64,000 bases of DNA, taken from positions 3,224,001 to 3,288,000 of the forward strand of contig NZ_SMGE01000001.1 of the NCBI RefSeq assembly GCF_004339525.1, read 5' to 3'. The notes under the pieces are model-generated. The model saw nothing but the letters and a program-made list of their open reading frames with translations. It made no database searches and was not told where the DNA came from. A program made the position numbers and the translations under genes. The stretch is from Flavobacterium sp. 90 (GTDB lineage: Bacteria > Bacteroidota > Bacteroidia > Flavobacteriales > Flavobacteriaceae). Positions within the stretch are counted from its first letter, which is position 1, and each line of letters starts with the position of its first letter. Shown here one piece after another: positions 17,554 through 27,158 of the stretch.

Positions 17554-19806
17554 TTAATAATTCAGATTCAATCCAAAGCCAACTCCCATATCGCTATCAT
17601 AATGTGTAGTAATTCCAAAGTTTCTGCCAACAATATATTTTAGACCCGCCATGTATTCTTTATCCGTATTCCACATTAAGTTCATTCGCAAACGTCTCGA
17701 GAGCGGAATATCTTTTCGTTCAAATTGAACCCTCACATTTCCATCGGTGTAAACCTCAACTTGTGCTTTTACGAGCATTGGCAAAGTATATTCCATACCG
17801 GCACTAAAAACAGATCGATTGTCTTTAGTATTCTTTTGCCCGAACATATTTTGTTCCTGTTCGTCCATTCCCATTCTTCGATAGCGCCAATCAAAACCTA
17901 TAAAAGGCATAAACCATTGCATTTTACCAATATATCTACCAATATGCGTTTCAGTTTCATAACCGTGTTCATTATTATAACCCAATCTCCATTCCGTTCC
18001 AATGCTCCAACGCGTGTTGCTAAACATTGCTTCACCGTCATTTCCGTTTGAGGCAAAATCATTCTCAGCCATAAAATGGAACATTCGATCATCCATTTTT
18101 AGCATTTTATAAGCCATTTCAGGATGATGAATCAACGGATTTGGAGCTGAATTTTCATAAGTAAAAATACGTCCCATTCCCGCCATCATATGATATAATA
18201 TATGACAGTGAAAAAACCAATCGCCATCGGCATTAGCCTGAAATTCGATTGTATCGGTTTCCATTGGCATAATATCAATTACGTTTTTTAGCGGAGAATA
18301 TTCGCCATGTTCGTTAATAATCCTAAAATCATGCCCGTGTAAATGCATCGGGTGACGCATCATCGAACCATTGTATAATGTAATACGAACGTTTTCGCCT
18401 TTTTTGATTAAAATTTTATCCGTTTCAGAAATCACTTTATTGTCTAAACTCCAAACATAACGGTTCATATTTCCGGACAATTCAAAACGTAATTCTTTTA
18501 CCGGCGCATCTTTAGGCAAAGTTGTTACAGTTGGAGATTTTAGCATTGCGTAATTTAAGGTTGTAATTTCGGCGGTTTCGGTAGAATCGCTTGACATTTT
18601 CATATCGTCCATTTTCATGCCTTCCATATTATGCATCGAATGATCTTCAGGTTTTGCAGATTCCTCTTCGCCCGAAATTTCAGGATACATTACAGCATTC
18701 ATGTCCATTTTGTTCAGAGACATTTTCATACCCATATCATTCATTTCGCCGTTCATCTTCATCATATCATTCATCATTTTCATACCTTCAAAATATTTCA
18801 ATTTCGGAAGATGTTTTACAGGCTGTTTCGTTCCTTCGCCTAAAAATAAGGAAGCAGATCCGGTTCTGTCTTCGGCTGTAGCCAAAAAAGCAAAGGATTT
18901 ATGATCTTCCGGAATCGTCACGACAATATCATAAGTTTCAGAAACTGCAATAATTAATCGGTCGACTTCTACAGGTTCAACATCGTTTCCGTCGCTGGCA
19001 ACAACCGTTATTTTTCCGCCACCATAAGTCAGCCAGAAATAACTCGAAGCACCACCGTTTGCAATTCGCAATCTGACTTTATCGCCCGCTTTAAATTGCG
19101 AAAGCTGATCTTCATTTTTTCCGTTAATTAAAAACTTTTCATAATAAACATCACTCACATCCATGGCATTCATGCGTTTCCATTCGTTGGTAACTTTTGT
19201 CGAGAATTGCCCTTTCTTGATTGCTTCGGCATAACTTTGAGTTGTTCCTTTTTTTATGGCAAACCAATCGTTGGCATTATGAAGCATTCGTTGCACATTC
19301 TCAGGTTTAAGATCTGTCCATTCGCTTAGAATAATCGGAATTGTTGGTAAATCATCAATTCCTTTTCTAAAAGTTGGATCATCTTTCTTCTTATTAATAA
19401 TAAAAATTCCGTACAAACCTATTTGTTCCTGCAATCCCGAATGACTGTGGTACCAATAAGTTCCGTTTTGGATAATTGGAAAAGTATATTTATGTGTTGT
19501 TCCTGGTTTTATGGGCATTTGAGTCAAATACGGAACTCCATCTTCTTTATTTGGCAGAAATAATCCGTGCCAATGTAGCGCTGTATCTTCGTTTTTTAAA
19601 TCGTTATGAACATAAATCTCCGCAATATCACCTTCAGTAAAAGTCAAAGTTGGCATTGGAATTTGTCCATTTACGGTAAGTGCACGTTTTTGCTTTCCCG
19701 AAAAATTAACAATCGTATCGCGAACGTGTAAATCGTAACGAACTACTTTTTGAGCATTTGTACTAAAGGCAATCAAAAAGGCAATAAGAATAGTATATAG
19801 TTTCAT
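17554..19806 (-). CDS. Multicopper oxidase fused to a CopB-like outer-membrane domain
   Basis: The protein has 750 residues and an N-terminal signal peptide (ending TNAQ). Three cupredoxin domains carry the copper-ligand motifs HWHGLF, YWYHSHSG, HPMHLHGHDF and HCHILYHMMAGM; the last is at about residue 538. A methionine-rich segment around residues 345-370 (MMNDMMKMNGEMNDMGMKM) resembles those of CopA/PcoA-type copper oxidases. From about residue 565 the protein continues into a segment resembling CopB (WSIGTEWRLGYNNEHGYE, RVQFERKDIPLSRRLRMN), a beta-barrel-like domain normally encoded separately. It lies 9 bp after the P-type ATPase gene. The likely role is oxidation of Cu(I) in the periplasm. 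Confidence 0.9.
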   Translation of the reverse strand: MKLYTILIAFLIAFSTNAQKVVRYDLHVRDTIVNFSGKQKRALTVNGQIPMPTLTFTEGDIAEIYVHNDLKNEDTALHWHGLFLPNKEDGVPYLTQMPIKPGTTHKYTFPIIQNGTYWYHSHSGLQEQIGLYGIFIINKKKDDPTFRKGIDDLPTIPIILSEWTDLKPENVQRMLHNANDWFAIKKGTTQSYAEAIKKGQFSTKVTNEWKRMNAMDVSDVYYEKFLINGKNEDQLSQFKAGDKVRLRIANGGASSYFWLTYGGGKITVVASDGNDVEPVEVDRLIIAVSETYDIVVTIPEDHKSFAFLATAEDRTGSASLFLGEGTKQPVKHLPKLKYFEGMKMMNDMMKMNGEMNDMGMKMSLNKMDMNAVMYPEISGEEESAKPEDHSMHNMEGMKMDDMKMSSDSTETAEITTLNYAMLKSPTVTTLPKDAPVKELRFELSGNMNRYVWSLDNKVISETDKILIKKGENVRITLYNGSMMRHPMHLHGHDFRIINEHGEYSPLKNVIDIMPMETDTIEFQANADGDWFFHCHILYHMMAGMGRIFTYENSAPNPLIHHPEMAYKMLKMDDRMFHFMAENDFASNGNDGEAMFSNTRWSIGTEWRLGYNNEHGYETETHIGRYIGKMQWFMPFIGFDWRYRRMGMDEQEQNMFGQKNTKDNRSVFSAGMEYTLPMLVKAQVEVYTDGNVRVQFERKDIPLSRRLRMNLMWNTDKEYMAGLKYIVGRNFGITTHYDSDMGVGFGLNLNY

Positions 19807-19815
19807 ATTGATTTA

Positions 19816-22356
19816 TTAAAGTTTTAGATTTCGCAATCTTAATGCGTTTACAATTACGGAAACGGAACTCAAACTCATTGCCAGTGCAGCCAACATCGGC
19901 GAAAGCAAAATCCCGAATACAGGATATAAAATTCCCGCTGCAATTGGCACGCCTAATACATTATATATAAAGGCAAAAAACAGATTTTGTTTGATGTTTT
20001 GCATCACCGAAAAACTTAGTTTTTTAGCTTTTACGATTCCGTTTAAATCACCTTTTACCAATGTAATTTTAGCACTTTCGATAGCAACATCAGTTCCGGT
20101 TCCCATTGCGATTCCAATATTGGCTTGAGCCAAAGCCGGAGCATCATTGATTCCGTCACCTGCCATGGCAACAATTTTACCTTCGGATTGCAAACGCTGA
20201 ATTTCTTTGAGTTTATCTTCCGGAAGACAATCGGCTTTAAACGAACTTAAGTGTAATTGATTAGCGACTGCTTTTGCAGTATTGCCATTATCGCCCGTCA
20301 TCATAATTACTTCGACACCTTGATCGATTAAATCTTTGATTGCTTTTACGCTATTTTCTTTAATCGCGTCTGTAATCGTTACATATCCCAAAACAACTTT
20401 GTCAACGGCGATGTAAGAAACCGTTTTTCCCAGATTTTGTTCGGCAATAATTTTATTTTCAATATCATCAGAAATCGAAGCACCAACCTGAATCATTAAT
20501 TTTTTATTTCCTAAAGCTACTTTTGAGTTATTCACCGTTCCTATAACACCTTTTCCAGCAACGGCTTCAAAATCCGGAACATCAAGAATCGTTTGGTTTT
20601 TAGCTTTAGCAAAATTTACTACGGCTTGCGCCAAAGGATGCTCGCTATGTTGATTTAATGAAGCAATATTTTGAAGCAAAAGATCTTCATTATTATTAAC
20701 GGCGTAGATTTTTTCTACAGAAGGTTTTCCTTCAGTAATAGTTCCGGTTTTATCCGTGATCAAAACATCTATTTTGCTCATGTTTTCTAAGGCTTCGGCA
20801 TTCTTTATCAAAATCCCGAATTGCGCTCCTTTACCAACTCCAACCATTACAGACATTGGAGTTGCTAATCCTAAAGCACAAGGACAAGCAATAATCAAAA
20901 CGGCAATCGCATTAATTAATCCGTAGATATAAGCAGGTTCCGGACCAAATTTTGCCCAAACGAAAAACGTTATAATCGAAATAATGACAACCGTTGGAAC
21001 AAAATATTTGGCAACACGATCTGCCAGTTTCTGGATTGGCGCTCTCGAACGGCTTGCGTCATTCACCATTTGTATAATTTGAGAAAGCAAAGTTTCTGAA
21101 CCAACTTTTTCGGCAATCATAACAAATGATTTATTTCCGTTTATAGTTCCCGCAATTACAGAATCACCTACTTTTTTATCCACCGGAATTGGTTCTCCGG
21201 TAATCATAGCTTCATCAATGCTGCTTTCGCCGATGGTAATTTTTCCGTCGACTGGAATTTTCTCTCCTGGTTTTACACGAAGAAAATCTCCTTTTTTAAT
21301 ATTATGGATTGATATTACTTTGTCAGTTCCGTTTTCGACCAAAGTTGCTTCAGTTGGAGCTAATTTTAGTAAAGCTTTTATCGCTCCGTTTGTTTGTCCG
21401 TGCGCTTTTGCTTCTAATAATTGACCTAATAAAACCAATGTTATAATAACAGTTGCAGCTTCAAAATAAAGATGAATGGTTCCGTGATGTGATTTAAATT
21501 CAGATGGAAAAATATCTGGAAAGAACATTCCCGCAACGCTGAATAAAAAAGCAACACTTGTCCCGATCCCAATAAGCGTGAACATATTTAGGTTCCAAGT
21601 GATAATTGATTTGTAAGCGCGAACAAAAAACATCCATCCAGCATAAAAAAGTACCGGAATTGAAAATAAGAATTGAACCCAATTCCAGTTTTCTATAGAC
21701 ATTAGTTTATACAGCGGATTATCAGGAATCATTTCTGACATTGAAATAATAAAGATAGGAAGTGTGAATAAAATCGCAATCTTCATTTTCTTTAATAAGT
21801 CGGTATAAGTTTTGTTTTCTTCAGATTCAGAAGCTTGCATTGGCACCAAATCCATTCCGCAAATTGGACAATCACCAGGTTCATTCGAAACAACTTCCGG
21901 ATGCATTGGACAAGTAAATTGAGTTGTCTTTATGGCAACTTCCGGAACTAAATCCATTCCGCAAACGGGACAATCTCCCGGTTTGTTATAGGTTTTGTCG
22001 CCTTCACAATGCATCGGACAATAAAAAACTCCTGTTGTATTATGATTGTGAATTACAGCTGTTTCTTTTTTGTGATGATGTCCTTCGTGATTTTCTTTCT
22101 TATTACTGGAACAGCATGATTTGGCGGGAGCTTCTGAGGTATGTTTAGACGATGTCATTTCAATAGTATACTTTCCGGCTTCGGTTAAAGCTTCTTGAAA
22201 TTTTTCAGTTGCAACATGTTTTTCCATTGTTATAGTTGCCAATGGAGGATTTAAAGTTACTTCGGCTTGAATTCCTTCAATCGTATTCAAAGTTTTCTCG
22301 ACTTTTTTACGACATCCATCGCACGACATTCCTGAAATTATATATTGATGCGTCAT
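19816..22356 (-). CDS. copA: Copper-translocating P-type ATPase
   Basis: This P1B-type ATPase exports Cu(I) across the inner membrane. The start at 22356 ([15 protein letters not shown]) puts the HMA domain directly at the N-terminus. The HMA ligands are C12 and C15. Then come a His-rich linker and two tandem metal-binding segments with the pattern CPMH...PGDCPxCGMDLVP. The transmembrane metal site is CPC in [12 protein letters not shown], the phosphorylation motif is DKTGTITEG and the hinge is [10 protein letters not shown]. Length is 846 residues. The downstream neighbour is the multicopper oxidase. Confidence 0.93.
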   Translation of the reverse strand: MTHQYIISGMSCDGCRKKVEKTLNTIEGIQAEVTLNPPLATITMEKHVATEKFQEALTEAGKYTIEMTSSKHTSEAPAKSCCSSNKKENHEGHHHKKETAVIHNHNTTGVFYCPMHCEGDKTYNKPGDCPVCGMDLVPEVAIKTTQFTCPMHPEVVSNEPGDCPICGMDLVPMQASESEENKTYTDLLKKMKIAILFTLPIFIISMSEMIPDNPLYKLMSIENWNWVQFLFSIPVLFYAGWMFFVRAYKSIITWNLNMFTLIGIGTSVAFLFSVAGMFFPDIFPSEFKSHHGTIHLYFEAATVIITLVLLGQLLEAKAHGQTNGAIKALLKLAPTEATLVENGTDKVISIHNIKKGDFLRVKPGEKIPVDGKITIGESSIDEAMITGEPIPVDKKVGDSVIAGTINGNKSFVMIAEKVGSETLLSQIIQMVNDASRSRAPIQKLADRVAKYFVPTVVIISIITFFVWAKFGPEPAYIYGLINAIAVLIIACPCALGLATPMSVMVGVGKGAQFGILIKNAEALENMSKIDVLITDKTGTITEGKPSVEKIYAVNNNEDLLLQNIASLNQHSEHPLAQAVVNFAKAKNQTILDVPDFEAVAGKGVIGTVNNSKVALGNKKLMIQVGASISDDIENKIIAEQNLGKTVSYIAVDKVVLGYVTITDAIKENSVKAIKDLIDQGVEVIMMTGDNGNTAKAVANQLHLSSFKADCLPEDKLKEIQRLQSEGKIVAMAGDGINDAPALAQANIGIAMGTGTDVAIESAKITLVKGDLNGIVKAKKLSFSVMQNIKQNLFFAFIYNVLGVPIAAGILYPVFGILLSPMLAALAMSLSSVSVIVNALRLRNLKL

Positions 22357-22386
22357 TGTTTTATCTTTTAAAGTATTACAATGCAA

Positions 22387-22740
22387 ATTTCCGAAGTAAC
22401 GTTTACTTTGGTTTGTATAATTTTGAGAATGATTTGTAATATTTAGGAAAGGTTTTTTAACCGCAAAGAGCGCAAAGTTTTTTTGGATATGCTTGTTCTA
22501 AAAAAACGCAAAGTTCGCAAAGCTTTGTCTAAAATAACTTTGCGAAAAAACATAGCCCGAGGTTTTAACCTTGGGAAGCATATCGTGATAAATTCGTTGC
22601 GTTCCAATGGTTAAAAAAAATAGCCACAGATTAAAAAAAATTAACACAGATTTTTAAAATCTTTTTAATCCTTCTAACCTGTGGCTAAAAATCTTTGTGA
22701 ACCTTGCGTAAACCTTAGCGTTCTTTGCGGTTAAATAATA
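22387..22740. repeat. Gene-free fold-back region with interspersed repeats
   Basis: About 350 bp with no gene. Outer arms at 22456-22477 and 22714-22735 are inverted copies of TTTAACCGCAAAGA. An inner pair (CCACAGATTA and CTAACCTGTGG) lies at 22623-22685. A diverged relative of the 8728 inverted repeat (AGCCCGAGGTTTTAACCTTG) lies at about 22556-22578. The region separates the copA operon from the regulator pair upstream. Confidence 0.75.
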
Positions 22741-23301
22741 TTACAAATTCTCAATCTGAATCCTTTTTTTATCCTTCAATTGCTTGAAATAAGTAGGAGT
22801 GAAGCCCGTAATTTTCTTGAACTGATTGCTCAAATGCGCGACATTACTATAATTTAGCATATCGGCAATTTCGCTTAACGAATGTTCGTTATATATAAGG
22901 AGTTCTTTTACTTTCTCTATTTTCTGACTTATAAAATATTTTTCGATAGTAGTATTTTCAATTTCTGAGAAAAGATTACTCAAAGTGCTGTAATCCTGAT
23001 TTAGGTTTTCGACTAAATAATCAGATAAATTGATTTTGAGATCATTGTTTTTATGATGCACTAAGTCAACGATGAGGTTTTTTATTTTCTCGATCGTTTT
23101 ACTTTTTTTATCATCAATAAAATCAAAACCCAAAGCCTGAAGATTTTTTAGGAGAATTTCTTTCTGAGAATCGGTGATGTCATTTTGAAGTTCGACTTCG
23201 CCTAATTCAACAGAAATAGTATGAAGTCCAAGTTTTTCAAACTCAGACTTCACAACCATTTTACAGCGACCACACACCATGTTTTTGATGTAGAGCGTCA
23301 T
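22741..23301 (-). CDS. AraC-type regulator with N-terminal HMA-like metal-binding domain
   Basis: The start at 23301 (MTLYIKNMVCGRCKMVVKSE) is preferred over the longer frame because it gives an HMA-like N-terminus. Residues 1-65 resemble a heavy-metal-associated domain with ligand motif MVCGRC. Residues about 85-180 form an AraC-type double helix-turn-helix (SLSEIADMLNYSNVAHLSNQ, then FKKITGFTPTYFKQLK). The gene begins 2 bp after the DUF3347 stop. The design fits a metal-sensing regulator of the neighbouring copper genes; this is an inference. Confidence 0.85.
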   Translation of the reverse strand: MTLYIKNMVCGRCKMVVKSEFEKLGLHTISVELGEVELQNDITDSQKEILLKNLQALGFDFIDDKKSKTIEKIKNLIVDLVHHKNNDLKINLSDYLVENLNQDYSTLSNLFSEIENTTIEKYFISQKIEKVKELLIYNEHSLSEIADMLNYSNVAHLSNQFKKITGFTPTYFKQLKDKKRIQIENL

Positions 23302-23303
23302 AT

Positions 23304-23834
23304 TTATTTGATGGTTTCTACCACGTTTCCGCAAGTCAACATCGAAGAACCGTAATACGGATTCTTAACTGCTTTTTCTTTGCTTAACCAGTCAGCATCC
23401 GCCATTGGGCAATATTGTTTGTAGACAACTTCAGTAGATTTTGAAACTTTAACTAAGTCGTAAGTGCTTTTAGTTAAGGATTTAAAAGTCTCACGTTGCT
23501 TTTTAATATCTGAGCTTGTAGAAATACTTTTAGCGTCAGCGGTTAATTTTTTAACGACTTTCATCCAAACAGTGTGTTCGTTGCTTTTAAGTTTATCCAT
23601 TTTTACGGCAGTAATTGCGGCCAATAAATCTGTGGCTTTCGCCGAAGTTAACTTCGCATCGCTTTTAATCAAGGCATCTTTTACCGTAAAGTAAGCATCA
23701 TAAACAGTTTGTAACTGACTTGAATCTACATCTTCGATTGTAGATATTTCTGTTTTAATTGAATTTGCCTGAATAGTATTTGCAGAAAATAAAACGATTA
23801 TTACTGCTGCTATAGTTGATATTGTGTTTTTCAT
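23304..23834 (-). CDS. DUF3347 periplasmic protein (copper-associated)
   Basis: A 176-residue protein with signal peptide (ending TIQA). The DUF3347 domain follows, recognised by AYFTVKDALIKSDAKLTSAK and the C-terminal CPMADADWLSKEK with NPYYGSSMLTCG. Family members often accompany CusB-type or copper-efflux genes, and the CPM and MLTCG cysteine/methionine pairs suggest metal binding. It is co-transcribed with the downstream HMA-AraC regulator. Confidence 0.88.
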   Translation of the reverse strand: MKNTISTIAAVIIVLFSANTIQANSIKTEISTIEDVDSSQLQTVYDAYFTVKDALIKSDAKLTSAKATDLLAAITAVKMDKLKSNEHTVWMKVVKKLTADAKSISTSSDIKKQRETFKSLTKSTYDLVKVSKSTEVVYKQYCPMADADWLSKEKAVKNPYYGSSMLTCGNVVETIK

Positions 23835-24026
23835 TTTATACGATTTTAATAGAGAATGTGAATTTATCCTCTAAGTTAAATAATTTATTTTTTTTATAGG
23901 ATGTTTTAATCTCGCAATCTTGATAGCTATCGGGAGCAGAGACATAAAGTTTGATTTTTTTGCTTAGAACCTTAGTATCTTAGAACCTTTGTGGCTTAAA
24001 AATAATTATGGCTATCAGGAATACAA

Positions 24027-24413
24027 TTATTTTATTTTTGGCGGAAGCCAAATAGAAGTAAAACCATCAGAAAGACTGGCAGTTTTGTGACTTAAAGCTG
24101 TTTTTTTAGTAGAGAAATTGAATAGATTCGTATCAAATTCAAATTCATTTGTAGCAATTAAAATAAAAGCTAAACCGGAAGTTGTGCAACCAGAATGATC
24201 GCATTTTCTGTTGCAGCCATGTTGGTCTTTCTTAGAATCATGATTTTCCTTGCAACAATCTTTTTCACAAGAATCAGCGGTTTCTTTATTAGAAATTACT
24301 TTTTTCTCACAAGATGTTTTTTCAGAAGCTTTTCCACAAGCATAACCAGAATTGGACATCAAAAAGAAGCCAAGAGTTATGAAAAGAAATAATATGTGAA
24401 GCTTTTTTGCCAA
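24027..24413 (-). CDS. Cys/His-rich secreted protein (resembles HYC_CC_PP group)
   Basis: A 128-residue protein with signal peptide (ending NSGYA) and a mature region with many cysteines and histidines: CEKDCCKENHDSKKD and CNRKCDHSGC. It ends in WLPPK. The layout resembles the small HYC_CC_PP proteins found near metal-efflux genes in Bacteroidota, although the first motif here is GYACG. The start codon is TTG; no in-frame ATG lies before the upstream stop, and the next ATG would remove the signal peptide. The copper locus context supports a metal-binding role. Confidence 0.65.
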   Translation of the reverse strand: MAKKLHILFLFITLGFFLMSNSGYACGKASEKTSCEKKVISNKETADSCEKDCCKENHDSKKDQHGCNRKCDHSGCTTSGLAFILIATNEFEFDTNLFNFSTKKTALSHKTASLSDGFTSIWLPPKIK

Positions 24414-24483
24414 TGAAAGTGTTTTAGAAATACAAATTTAGATATTTTTTTTAAGCGTAGCTATTTATTTAAGATTTCCAATT

Positions 24484-25317
24484 TTAAGTTTTCTTAAAAT
24501 CTGTTGGCTTCATATTTTTTCGCTTTTTAAAATAGTTTGACAAGTGACTTTCATCGGTAAAACCAAATTCATAAGCAATTTGTTTAATCGGTAATTGATT
24601 GTTATGAATTCGCTTTTCTATTAAAGTTGTTCTTAAATTATGAATATAATCGCGGTAACTAATAGAGAATGTTCTCTTGAAATAAGCACTAAAATAAGTT
24701 TCGGCAATATTAAAATGACTCGCGATTACTTTGATCTGAACTAATTTCGGATTGTAAATGTTCTGATGAATATAAGACGTGATTTGTTCGTTGTCAATAG
24801 AATTTCCTTTAACAACAAGATTTTGACCACGCATGGTTTCTTTGATTAATCCAAAAATCGAAAGAATCTGATAAAATACAATTGGGGAAGTCGAAACATC
24901 GGTTTTGCAATTATAGGCGGCTATGTTTTCGATCGTGTTTTTTAATATTGTTTTGCAGGGATCGTCGAGTTTAAGAACCGTTTCTTTTAGTGTTTTATCC
25001 CGCATGAAACTTTCCGGGGTATGAATTAAGAATTCGTCGCAAGTAAGATTTTGTTTCGAATTAAAGTAATTGTCCGTAAACTTGATATAAAAGAAACGAG
25101 TGCTTTTTTTAATATCAAAATAATGCTCGTCTTCCGGTGAAATCACAAAGAGATCTCCCGTTTTATAAGGTAATAAGTTGTTATTCAGATGATGAACTCC
25201 GCTTCCTTTTTTGATATAAATAATTTCATAATAAGTATGCGTGTGTGGCGGAAGATGAAATTTCTCATCTTCAAACTCATCAATGGCAAGAGTTTTGAAT
25301 TGATTTAAAATTGGCAT
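24484..25317 (-). CDS. AraC family transcriptional regulator
   Basis: A 277-residue protein. The N-terminal cupin-like half (LPPHTHTYYEIIYIKKGSG) is followed by the C-terminal HTH pair (about residues 180-275) with the ending HLSNYFKKRKNMKPTDFKK. It is divergent from the MFS transporter at 25420 with a 102-bp shared intergenic region, so it probably regulates that gene. Confidence 0.9.
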   Translation of the reverse strand: MPILNQFKTLAIDEFEDEKFHLPPHTHTYYEIIYIKKGSGVHHLNNNLLPYKTGDLFVISPEDEHYFDIKKSTRFFYIKFTDNYFNSKQNLTCDEFLIHTPESFMRDKTLKETVLKLDDPCKTILKNTIENIAAYNCKTDVSTSPIVFYQILSIFGLIKETMRGQNLVVKGNSIDNEQITSYIHQNIYNPKLVQIKVIASHFNIAETYFSAYFKRTFSISYRDYIHNLRTTLIEKRIHNNQLPIKQIAYEFGFTDESHLSNYFKKRKNMKPTDFKKT

Positions 25318-25419
25318 AACTTAAATTTACAAGTTTATGTCGTAAATGTACAACTTATTTTGCATTTAACAGCGTTAACTTTGCGTCATAGAAATTCTAT
25401 TCCTTTCTTGTAAAAACAA

Positions 25420-26586
25420 ATGAAAAAAAGTCTTATCGCACTCTCATTAGGAGGATTAACAATTGGTATTACCGAATTTGTTATGATGGGTTTGTTACCG
25501 GATATTGCCTCAGATATGAAAGTTTCGATTCCGGTTGCCGGATATTTAATTTCGGCTTACGCACTTGGCGTTGTTATTGGAGCTCCTTTATTAGTAATCT
25601 TAGGGAGAAATTTAGCTCCAAAGAAAATGCTTTTAATATTAGCTTTAATGTTAACGGTGTTTAATGCACTTTCGATTATTGCGCCAAGTTATAATTTTTT
25701 ATTCGCATCCAGATTTCTTTCGGGATTGCCACACGGAGCTTTTTTTGGCGTTGGAGCTGTAGTCGCAAGCCGTTTGGCAGACAAAGGCAAAGAAGCGCAG
25801 GCAATCGCAATTATGTTTTCGGGTTTGACGTTGGCGAATTTGATCGGAGTTCCAATTGGGACATATATTGGTCATAATTTTATATGGCGTTATACCTTTA
25901 TACTAATTGCAATTGTAGGTTTACTTACGTTTTTGTTTATTTCTTTATGGATGCCAAATCTGGAGAAAAGCGGCAATGTAAATATGAAAACCCAACTGCT
26001 ATTTTTTAAGAAAACAGAAGCTTGGTTAATCATCGGAATTACTGCAATTGGTTTTGCGGGATTATTTGCCTGGATTAGTTATATCGCGCCTTTATTAATT
26101 AATGTTTCTAAATTTAATGCAGAAGATGTTTCCTATATTCTGATTCTTGCGGGACTTGGAATGGTTGTTGGAAATTTTGCCGGTGGTAAACTTGCAGATA
26201 AATTTTCTCCTGCACCAACGGTTTTGGCTTTATTATTTGTAATGTCGATTGATTTAATTTTAGTTTACTTATTTTCTTTCAATCAATACATTTCTTTATT
26301 CCTGACTTTCTTAACAGGCGCTATTTCTTTTTCGGTAATTGCACCAATTCAAATGTTAATGATTAAAACTGCAACAGGCGCTGAGATGATTGCTTCGGCA
26401 GCACTTCAGGGAAGTTTTAATATTGGGAATGCTTTAGGAGCCTTTTTAGGTGGATTACCTTTGGCAGCTGGTTACAGTTATGCTTCTCCTAATCTTATTG
26501 GAGTTGGAATGGCAATTACCGGTATGATTATTACGCTTGCTTTAATGCAAAAACACAAAAGTAATTTACAATTGCAGAATGCCTAA
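25420..26586 (+). CDS. MFS transporter (AraJ/DHA1-like efflux)
   Basis: A 388-residue protein with 12 hydrophobic helices. It begins with LSLGGLTIGITEFVMMGLLP and YLISAYALGVVIGAPLL, the pattern of AraJ/YdhP-type drug:H+ antiporters of the inner membrane. The conserved DxxG-like loop here reads LGRNLAPKK. The substrate is unknown. It is divergent from the AraC regulator and is followed by a terminator. Confidence 0.9.
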   Translation: MKKSLIALSLGGLTIGITEFVMMGLLPDIASDMKVSIPVAGYLISAYALGVVIGAPLLVILGRNLAPKKMLLILALMLTVFNALSIIAPSYNFLFASRFLSGLPHGAFFGVGAVVASRLADKGKEAQAIAIMFSGLTLANLIGVPIGTYIGHNFIWRYTFILIAIVGLLTFLFISLWMPNLEKSGNVNMKTQLLFFKKTEAWLIIGITAIGFAGLFAWISYIAPLLINVSKFNAEDVSYILILAGLGMVVGNFAGGKLADKFSPAPTVLALLFVMSIDLILVYLFSFNQYISLFLTFLTGAISFSVIAPIQMLMIKTATGAEMIASAALQGSFNIGNALGAFLGGLPLAAGYSYASPNLIGVGMAITGMIITLALMQKHKSNLQLQNA

Positions 26587-26610
26587 AGAATAATTTACTT
26601 TATAAAATAG

Positions 26611-26649
26611 AAAAAGCTCTTAAGCCTAATTTGGTTTAAGGGCTTTTTT
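26611..26649 (+). terminator. MFS gene terminator
   Basis: A stem of AAAAAGC-CTTAA-CC and its complement with single mismatches, followed by a T-run. Confidence 0.8.
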
Positions 26650-26791
26650 GTGCTTTGTAATGATTGGTTTAATCTCGTTTAATGTTTAGATTTCTCTTCT
26701 CAGAAGTTGTTTTTTCTTTTAACAATCATACTTGTTTTTTTTAATCCCTCAAACCTATTTCTTACATTAATAATTTTTCAGTATTTAGATT

Positions 26792-26805
26792 TGTAATCGA
26801 TTGTT
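26792..26805. promoter_or_regulatory. Probable LacI-type operator, distal copy
   Basis: TGTAATCGATTGTT shares 12 of 14 positions with the perfect palindrome at 26978. Its centres are 186 bp apart. It lies in the region upstream of the SusC operon. Confidence 0.5.
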
Positions 26806-26977
26806 TTTTGCGAAAAACCTAAAGTAAGTGTAAATTATACAATAATATATTTGCTATTTATTAGTCTCATAAATTGCATATGCCATAGAAAAAACCTTCT
26901 TTATTTTTGATATATAATTTTTATTATGAAATTTTTAGGAATTTTAATTTTTTATATGAAAAAAATATTTATGTTTG

Positions 26978-26991
26978 TGTAATCGATTACA
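26978..26991. promoter_or_regulatory. LacI-type operator upstream of SusC operon
   Basis: TGTAATCGATTACA is a perfect 14-bp palindrome with the central CG typical of LacI/GalR-family operators (compare the cre pattern TGWNANCGNTNWCA). It lies 168 bp before the SusC start codon. Confidence 0.65.
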
Positions 26992-27158
26992 TATTATTTC
27001 AAACGTTATAGTTGAAAAGCGAAAAAGCCCGAGAAATAAGGGAAATATTCCATATTTGTAAGACAGATAAAGTTTTATTCTGGATAGAAAAAGTATTAAG
27101 AATAAAAGAAAAGGAACATGCTAAACTAAAAAACCATTAATAACTTAAACAATCAATC

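Noticed and set aside
17725..18904. Plus-strand ORFs over the multicopper oxidase gene
   Set aside because: Shadows of a long, motif-rich minus-strand gene.
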